Below, one piece after another: positions 58,751 through 64,000 of a stretch of 64,000 nt of DNA. Position numbers and translations under genes: made by a program. Every line of letters begins with the position of its first letter. Position 1 is the stretch's first letter. The stretch is from Paracoccaceae bacterium (GTDB lineage: Bacteria > Pseudomonadota > Alphaproteobacteria > Rhodobacterales > Rhodobacteraceae), in assembly GCA_016778765.1 (NCBI GenBank), contig JADHOV010000004.1, forward strand, positions 1 through 64,000, written 5' to 3'. Under the pieces are notes generated by a model that had not been told where the DNA came from, ran no database searches, and was given only the letters and a program-made list of their open reading frames with translations.

Positions 58751-59383
58751 ATGCAGAAGTTTATACAGATCCTATGTGTTGGGCTTTGGGTCTTTGCGGG
58801 CCATAGCGCAAAAGCGCAGACGTTTGATTATTACGTTTTATCGCTCAGCTGGTCGCCTAGTTGGTGCCAGTTAACCGGGCTCAAACGCGGTGCTGAACAA
58901 TGCGATGCCACGCGTGACCTTAGGTGGATTTTGCACGGGCTTTGGCCACAATATGAGAATGGCTGGCCAAAATTCTGTAAAACGGCACAGCCTGCGCCAA
59001 CGCCGAAAGAGCTTAAAACCATGCGCCCTATCATGGGCAGCCAGGGCTTGGCGTTGCATGCTTGGCGCAAGCATGGCACCTGCGCGGGCCTTTCTGTGGA
59101 TGATTATTTTCTGGCCTCGCGCGCCGCGTTTGAAGCAATTCGAAAACCAGACCCGCTGGCCCTGCCGCTTTCCGAGCAGCGCTTTGCACCGGCCAGTCTG
59201 AAAGACAGCGTTTTGCGCGATAATCCCCAATTGCAACCCAAAAACTTGCTGGTGACCTGTCGAAAAGGGTTATTGCATGAGCTGCGGATCTGTTTGGATA
59301 AAACACTATCCCCGCGTCACTGTGGACGGGATGTTTTGAACGGCTGCTCAGAGTCTTTTATCAGCGCGCCAACACCGCCCTAG
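58751..59383 (+). CDS. Secreted ribonuclease, RNase T2 family
   Basis: A 210-residue enzyme with a signal peptide cut after AKA (residue 22). Both catalytic sequences are present: CAS I as HGLWPQ and CAS II as WRKHGTCAG, giving the two active-site His. It has eight or more Cys that could form the disulfide core of the mature protein. It cleaves RNA in the periplasm or outside, probably scavenging phosphate and nucleosides. The end overlaps the convergent exporter gene by 4 nt. Confidence 0.92.
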   Translation: MQKFIQILCVGLWVFAGHSAKAQTFDYYVLSLSWSPSWCQLTGLKRGAEQCDATRDLRWILHGLWPQYENGWPKFCKTAQPAPTPKELKTMRPIMGSQGLALHAWRKHGTCAGLSVDDYFLASRAAFEAIRKPDPLALPLSEQRFAPASLKDSVLRDNPQLQPKNLLVTCRKGLLHELRICLDKTLSPRHCGRDVLNGCSESFISAPTPP

Positions 59384-60150
59384 CCAAACGCGGCTCGGCG
59401 CAGCAAAACCAAGCCCATCACAAGCAAAACCAGCAGAGTAACCCGCCGAAACAGAGTTTGATCGATGCGCGTTTGAATCTGCACCCCAAGCCACATCCCA
59501 AGCGCCGCGGGCAGGACAAGAAGCGCCGAAAACTGCGCCGTTGCGAGGGTCAATATACCCGATCCTATATGCGCCACCACCAAGGCCACCGCGCCCAATC
59601 CGTAAATCACGCCTTGCACCCGCATTTGTTCGATTTTATTAGTATTCAAAGCGGTCAAATACGCCACAGTTGGCGGTCCCCAAATGCCCGAAACGCCCCC
59701 CAAAAGCCCCGCGATACTGCCAAAGATAATGCTGGCCTTAGGCCCCGCGCGCATCACGGGCAAGCCAAGGCCGCATAGTTGCAAAAGTGAGAAACATACG
59801 ATCAGCCCACCCAAACTGCCCAAAAACAACATGTCTGGAAGCACCGAGGCCAGCTGAGCGCTGATCAAAACGCACACCAAGCCGGTGATCAAAAAAAGCC
59901 GAAAGCGTGTAACGGATTGCCAGGCTGCGGTGCGGCCCTGTGCAAAAGCCTGCCAGATATTGGTGATTAAGGTTGGCAGGATAAGCCCTGCCAAAGCCAA
60001 TTCTGGTCGAACGATTAAGCTGAGCCCAGCGATGAACACCATCGGCATGGCAAATCCAACCACGCCCTTGATGAACCCCGCGCAGCATCCCACACCGATC
60101 GCAACGAACCAATGCCACTGCGACATATTGCTGACAATCACATCCATCAT
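59380..60150 (-). CDS. TauE/SafE-type membrane exporter
   Basis: Inner-membrane protein of 256 residues with about eight membrane segments, in two homologous halves of the TauE/SafE (DUF81) family. It begins with GCCAGFIKGVVGFAMPMVFIAG and has GSIAGLLGGVSGIWGPPTVAYL in the second half. Relatives export sulfite, sulfoacetate or other organic anions; the substrate here is not evident. Confidence 0.9.
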   Translation of the reverse strand: MMDVIVSNMSQWHWFVAIGVGCCAGFIKGVVGFAMPMVFIAGLSLIVRPELALAGLILPTLITNIWQAFAQGRTAAWQSVTRFRLFLITGLVCVLISAQLASVLPDMLFLGSLGGLIVCFSLLQLCGLGLPVMRAGPKASIIFGSIAGLLGGVSGIWGPPTVAYLTALNTNKIEQMRVQGVIYGLGAVALVVAHIGSGILTLATAQFSALLVLPAALGMWLGVQIQTRIDQTLFRRVTLLVLLVMGLVLLRRAAFG

Positions 60151-60299
60151 GGGGCTTTATCACAGGTAATTCAGCGCAGTTAGGGCGAATAGTCAAGTTT
60201 ACTGCGAAATTTTTGAACAAATTTCAACATTATTTTGAATTTATATTGCGCTGCAATTGCAAAAGGCTTATCAGAGGCGCAAGCAAAAGGAGCCGTGTC

Positions 60300-61991
60300 A
60301 TGCCAGATGGATCGAAGCGCAATTTTTCAGATGAAAATGTAATATTGAAAGATTTGCTCACGCTGACAAAAGCCGCAACGCAACGCGTAGAGCAATTGCT
60401 GCAACGGGCCAAGGTACATTGCCAAAGCGTGATCTGTGATGACGGGCGCGTTGATCCAGTTCGGCTTGAAACCCATCAGCTCCAAGCGCATGGCTTGGCT
60501 TGGCTGGCCACCTATACCGAATCGCTGCGTCAAATGCACAATTGGGCCGCCTCTCTGGCGGCTGAAGACCAGTTTTCATTGCCAAACCAGTTGATTTTAC
60601 AAATTGGATTTGCCGAATATCTGCAGCAAATCATCGGCGGTATCCCGATGAGTCAAAACGAGTTCTTGCGGCCGCAAGATATCGGGTTAACCCCAGAAGA
60701 CGTAGGGGATTTTCAGAAAAGCGCTGTTGTGCAGTTGATGCAAAGTGGCAATAGCCAAGCCGCAAAAACTCTTTTGGTGACGCTGATGCAAGAGGATCAA
60801 GGCAATTTGATTTTCGGCAACAGCGGGCTTGATGAAGAGCTGGAAATGATCCGCGAACAATTTCGCCGGTATACTTTGGAACGCATCGAACCGCACGCGC
60901 ATGCCTGGCATTTGCAGGATGAGCTTATTCCGATGGATGTTATTGGCGATTTGGCAGAACTGGGTGTGTTTGGCCTGACAATTCCGGAAAACCTTGGCGG
61001 GTTTGGCCTCTCCAAAGCGTCGATGGCGGTTGTTTCAGAAGAGCTATCGCGCGGCTATATAGGGGTTGGGTCTTTGGCCACCCGCTCTGAAATCGCAGCT
61101 GAGCTGATTCTATGCGGCGGCACAGAAGACCAAAAAGCAAAATGGTTGCCCAAAATCGCCAGCGGCGAAACGCTTCCCACTGCGGTTTTCACAGAGCCAA
61201 ATACCGGCTCTGATTTGGGCGCCTTGCGTACGCGCGCGGTAAAATCTGACGATGGCTATCGCATCACCGGCAATAAAACGTGGATCACCCATGCCTCGCG
61301 CACGCATGTGATGACCCTTTTGGCGCGCACCGATCCGCACAGCAGCGACCATCGCGGCCTGTCGATGTTTCTGGCCGAAAAAACCCCCGGCGACGATGCA
61401 GACCCATTTCCTACCCCCAATATGACGGGCGGCGAGATTGAAGTTTTGGGCTATCGCGGGATGAAAGAATACGAACTCGCGTTTGACGGGTTCAAGGTGA
61501 CATCAGAGAACCTGCTAGGTGGCGAAGAGGGTAAGGGCTTTAAGCAATTGATGCACACTTTCGAGAGCGCGCGCATTCAAACAGCGGCCCGCGCTGTGGG
61601 TGTGGCGCAATCGGCCTTGGATATATCGCTGCAATACGCGCAGGATCGCAAACAATTTGGCAAACCCATCATCGCCTTCCCGCGGGTTGCCAATAAATTG
61701 GCGATGATGGCGGTTGAAATTATGATCGCCCGCCAGCTGACCTATTTTAGCGCCTTTGAAAAAGACAATGACCGCCGCTGCGATGTAGAAGCGGGCATGG
61801 CCAAACTGATTGGTGCCCGCGTGGCCTGGTCAGCGGCGGATAATGGATTGCAGATCCATGGCGGCAACGGCTTCGCGCTGGAATATAAAATCAGCCGCAT
61901 TCTTTGCGATGCTCGAATTCTGAATATCTTTGAAGGCGCTGCAGAAATTCAGGCGCAAGTGATCGCACGGCGGGTATTGGAAGCCGCCTAA
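60300..61991 (+). CDS. mcd: (2S)-Methylsuccinyl-CoA dehydrogenase
   Basis: Acyl-CoA-dehydrogenase-family enzyme of 563 residues that oxidises methylsuccinyl-CoA to mesaconyl-CoA in the ethylmalonyl-CoA pathway of acetyl-CoA assimilation. It has the N-terminal extension of about 170 residues typical of Mcd (LQAHGLAWLATYTESLRQMH, EYLQQIIGGIPMSQNE), then the ACAD fold with IREQFRRYTLERIEPHA, FTEPNTGSDLGALRTRA, GNKTWITHASRTHVMTLLAR and C-terminal IHGGNGFALEYKISRILCDA. AAGGAG lies 7 nt before the ATG at 60300; the frame upstream is not coding. Confidence 0.93.
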   Translation: MPDGSKRNFSDENVILKDLLTLTKAATQRVEQLLQRAKVHCQSVICDDGRVDPVRLETHQLQAHGLAWLATYTESLRQMHNWAASLAAEDQFSLPNQLILQIGFAEYLQQIIGGIPMSQNEFLRPQDIGLTPEDVGDFQKSAVVQLMQSGNSQAAKTLLVTLMQEDQGNLIFGNSGLDEELEMIREQFRRYTLERIEPHAHAWHLQDELIPMDVIGDLAELGVFGLTIPENLGGFGLSKASMAVVSEELSRGYIGVGSLATRSEIAAELILCGGTEDQKAKWLPKIASGETLPTAVFTEPNTGSDLGALRTRAVKSDDGYRITGNKTWITHASRTHVMTLLARTDPHSSDHRGLSMFLAEKTPGDDADPFPTPNMTGGEIEVLGYRGMKEYELAFDGFKVTSENLLGGEEGKGFKQLMHTFESARIQTAARAVGVAQSALDISLQYAQDRKQFGKPIIAFPRVANKLAMMAVEIMIARQLTYFSAFEKDNDRRCDVEAGMAKLIGARVAWSAADNGLQIHGGNGFALEYKISRILCDARILNIFEGAAEIQAQVIARRVLEAA

Positions 61992-62017
61992 AGCGCGGGC
62001 GCACCCAACTGCCATGT

Positions 62018-62506
62018 CTATAGGGTCGGCGGGATATCAATGCCGCCGCGCCAGGGCTTAATATCCAAAACCGGGGTGCCGTCAAACCCGTCGGTGGCAT
62101 CGATTTCAAACCTGCCAGATGCATGATCAATGGCTAGGATTTGAACCGCCTCCATTGCGATTGGATTGGGGCGCACCGGGCTGCGCAGCGCAAAGGCACC
62201 GCGCAACCCATCGGCATGCGCCGGTGCTTGAAGAATAATATCACGGCGCGCGCGATCAAACCAAAGCAGCAGCCAAATCAGATCACCCACCGCCAACCCG
62301 GTTAGACCCGGGCAGAATTCTGGCTGTATTTCCACCACCGCCCGCCCCGCATCACGTAGGCGGGCTTGGGTTAGGTTTTTTGGACAATTTTCCCGCTGCC
62401 AGGGCGAACGGATCACCCCAATAAAAGCCAGAGTTGCATCCGCACGCTCGGCCGGATCGGGCATCAGCACCACTTCTTGTGGACGCAGCGTTGGGTTTGG
62501 CGGCAT
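62018..62506 (-). CDS. trmO: tRNA threonylcarbamoyladenosine methyltransferase TrmO
   Basis: Methylates t6A37 to m6t6A in certain tRNAs, using S-adenosylmethionine. A 162-residue UPF0066/YaeB beta-barrel protein with FIGVIRSPW near the start and the signature ALRSPVRPNPIAME, then DGTPVLDIKPW near the end. AGAGGTT precedes the ATG. The gene is single. Confidence 0.9.
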   Translation of the reverse strand: MPPNPTLRPQEVVLMPDPAERADATLAFIGVIRSPWQRENCPKNLTQARLRDAGRAVVEIQPEFCPGLTGLAVGDLIWLLLWFDRARRDIILQAPAHADGLRGAFALRSPVRPNPIAMEAVQILAIDHASGRFEIDATDGFDGTPVLDIKPWRGGIDIPPTL

Positions 62507-62623
62507 GCGAACCTCTTGGATGAATGCGCTCTCATATCAGTGTCAATAAATCTGAGCAAAAGTCAAAACATGCCGCAGCCGGTTTTTCGGCCAGAACGCA
62601 CCCAAAATGTAACATTCCGCCCC

Positions 62624-63652
62624 TTAAAACGACGCCTCTGGCCGAAAGGCCTCTGGAATATGATCTTGTTCCAATAGCATCAAATCCGCCATAACCTGCG
62701 CAATTTTGGGCGCCATGCCAAACCCGATCTTGAATCCACCATTGGCAATGAAGGCCTCCGGAAGCAAAGGATGCCGGCCCAAAACCGGAGCTCGACTACG
62801 GCTTCTGGGGCGCACCCCAGCCCAGCGCGCAATGACAGGCGCACCCGCGAGAGCGGGGAAAATCGCATAGGCTTTATTTAGCAAGGCCTCAAGCTGCGCA
62901 TCCGTGCTGGTGGCGGCGCTGAATTCGCGCTCTGAAGTTGATCCGATCGCGAGCGTTCCATCTTCATGCGGAACAAAATGCAAAGCCTCTGCGAAAACCT
63001 GCGGATGCTCTGCACGATCGACCTGTAGCAACGCGGCTTGGCCTTTCACAGCGCCTCCGAATGAGCGGTTGTGCGCCGCGCTGATCCGCGCCAAATCATG
63101 CACGCCGCTGGCCCAGAGCACGCGGCCTTGATCAACCCCCTGCGTTGAAATGCTGGCCCCTAAGCGGCGCAACGCCTCGGCCAAAGCCAAACAAGCCGCA
63201 TGCGGATTGATGCGGGCCGATAAATCATCAAAGATCCAATATCCAGACGCCGAGTCTGGCGCCCAACTGGGGCGCTCGTTAAGCACATGCCAGCCCGCTT
63301 GCCCCTGCCAGAGCTGACGCGCATTTTCGCCCCTCGCCAGGGCCAGATCAAGCGCCGCATCCGCGGGCAAGGGTTGCACGCGGCCCAAACGCGCATACCC
63401 GGCTGATAGGCCAGAGGCAGCCTGCACAGAGGTCCAAAAGCTAGCAGCCATCATCAGACTTTCAAATTGAAAGGCTTTTTTGGAATTCCAGTTTTCGGGC
63501 ACATGCGGCGCCAATGCCCCAACAATGCCGCCGCTGGCCCCCGAGGCCACTCCATAAGGATCGATCACCTGCACAGAGGCGCCGCGCTGCAAGCATTCCC
63601 ACGCGATGGACAGGCCCAAAATACCCGCCCCTCTGATCGTTACATCGAGCAT
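62624..63652 (-). CDS. FAD-dependent oxidoreductase (DAO family), MnmC-oxidase-like
   Basis: Flavoprotein of 342 residues with the N-terminal FAD-binding RGAGILGLSIAWECLQRGAS and, near residue 40, GVASGASGGIVGALAPHVP, like glycine oxidase/DadA and the C-terminal domain of MnmC. It is 67 nt from and divergent to a mnmD-type gene, so it may supply the oxidase step of tRNA mnm5(s2)U synthesis. The ATG at 63652 has GAGGG 6 nt upstream and is better than the TTG at 63658. Confidence 0.85.
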   Translation of the reverse strand: MLDVTIRGAGILGLSIAWECLQRGASVQVIDPYGVASGASGGIVGALAPHVPENWNSKKAFQFESLMMAASFWTSVQAASGLSAGYARLGRVQPLPADAALDLALARGENARQLWQGQAGWHVLNERPSWAPDSASGYWIFDDLSARINPHAACLALAEALRRLGASISTQGVDQGRVLWASGVHDLARISAAHNRSFGGAVKGQAALLQVDRAEHPQVFAEALHFVPHEDGTLAIGSTSEREFSAATSTDAQLEALLNKAYAIFPALAGAPVIARWAGVRPRSRSRAPVLGRHPLLPEAFIANGGFKIGFGMAPKIAQVMADLMLLEQDHIPEAFRPEASF

Positions 63653-63719
63653 TGCCAACCCTCATGCTTCTGGTGCATTGTCCCTATCGGCGCAGCGCGT
63701 CATTCACAAGGCCTCTGAA

Positions 63720-64000
63720 ATGACACCCCAAGATCCCAAACTTGAATGGCGCGCGCAAAATGTGCCCGTCTCGTTGCAATTTGATGACCCCTATTATTCA
63801 TTGGAAAGCGGGTTTGAAGAAAGCAAGCATGTGTTTTTAAACGCCAATAGCTTGCCAGAGCGTTTGCATGACGGGTTCTCGATCGCCGAATTGGGGTTTG
63901 GCACAGGGCTTAATTTTCTAACCCTGTTAGACAGCTGGCGGCGCATAGATCGCCCGGGCCGTTTGCTGTTCACCAGTTTTGAAGCCTTTCCGTTAAGCGC
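63720..64000 (+). CDS. mnmD: tRNA mnm5s2U methyltransferase MnmD (partial)
   Basis: The first 93 codons of a methyltransferase that runs off the right edge. It reads WRAQNVPVSLQFDDPYYSLE, SGFEESKHVFL and IAELGFGTGLNFLTLL, the N-terminal part of MnmC/MnmD with the SAM-binding loop. The enzyme methylates nm5s2U at wobble position 34 to mnm5s2U. It is divergent from the FAD oxidoreductase, which resembles the other half of the two-domain MnmC. Confidence 0.9.
   Translation, partial: MTPQDPKLEWRAQNVPVSLQFDDPYYSLESGFEESKHVFLNANSLPERLHDGFSIAELGFGTGLNFLTLLDSWRRIDRPGRLLFTSFEAFPLS

Overview
The window reads as a stretch of chromosome from an alphaproteobacterium of the Rhodobacteraceae, most likely a marine Roseobacter-group member with only moderate GC. 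The evidence is the set of family-typical genes and gene pairs: a leuS-lptE-holA operon, an atpHAGDC operon, a TrcR/DUF1013 regulator, DUF2125, an ethylmalonyl-CoA-pathway methylsuccinyl-CoA dehydrogenase, dnaX followed by ybaB-recR, and an ExbB-like/OmpA-like membrane pair. A closer placement (for example the RCA lineage) is only a guess. No tRNA, rRNA, CRISPR array, complete insertion sequence or prophage was found. Coding density is very high, with many 4-nt ATGA overlaps.

Layout. 1-4.5 kb: the start of a secreted (porin-like) protein, then leuS-lptE-holA. 4.5-9.5 kb: ATP synthase F1 operon on the minus strand. 9.6-13.7 kb: a methyltransferase, gloB and clpA. 13.8-18.8 kb: chaC with a MotA/ExbB-like and a long coiled-coil MotB/OmpA-like gene, then DUF2125. 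19-27.1 kb: a peptide-type ABC importer joined to an aldehyde dehydrogenase, an SDR and a P1-family Ntn hydrolase, which looks like one uptake-and-catabolism operon. 27.1-31.2 kb: uvrC, an AT-rich gap with a perfect DnaA box, a pteridine-reductase-like SDR and a Ca/Na antiporter. 31-33.8 kb: a soluble SppA-like protease with a tiny membrane zinc-ribbon protein, and an ABC-2 exporter. 33.9-38.4 kb: heme genes hemE, hemC and hemF around an FAD-linked oxidase. 38.5-42.6 kb: an SDR, an RsmC-like methyltransferase, clpS and a SPOR-tailed DD-carboxypeptidase. 42.5-48.3 kb: a complete yejABEF-type importer. 48.4-49.4 kb: a short AT-rich accessory island with an orphan secreted protein and a broken acetyltransferase gene. 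49.5-55 kb: membrane cytochrome c, pheA, an SRPBCC protein, nudC, the SRP RNA, a PTP-like phosphatase and dnaX. 55-64 kb: an acyl-CoA ligase, ybaB-recR, trcR, RNase T2, a TauE exporter, mcd, trmO and a divergent pair resembling the two halves of MnmC.

Most of the window is ordinary core genome. The parts most worth a second look are the ExbB/OmpA-like pair with its very long coiled coil, the transporter-ALDH-SDR-P1 operon, the SppA/zinc-ribbon micro-pair, the AT-rich island at 48.4-49.4 kb and the origin-like gap at 29.0-29.3 kb. I found no clear, complete, undescribed defence or mobile system. Start sites were chosen by ribosome-binding-site spacing and family N-termini; all functional calls rest on reading motifs by eye, without database searches.
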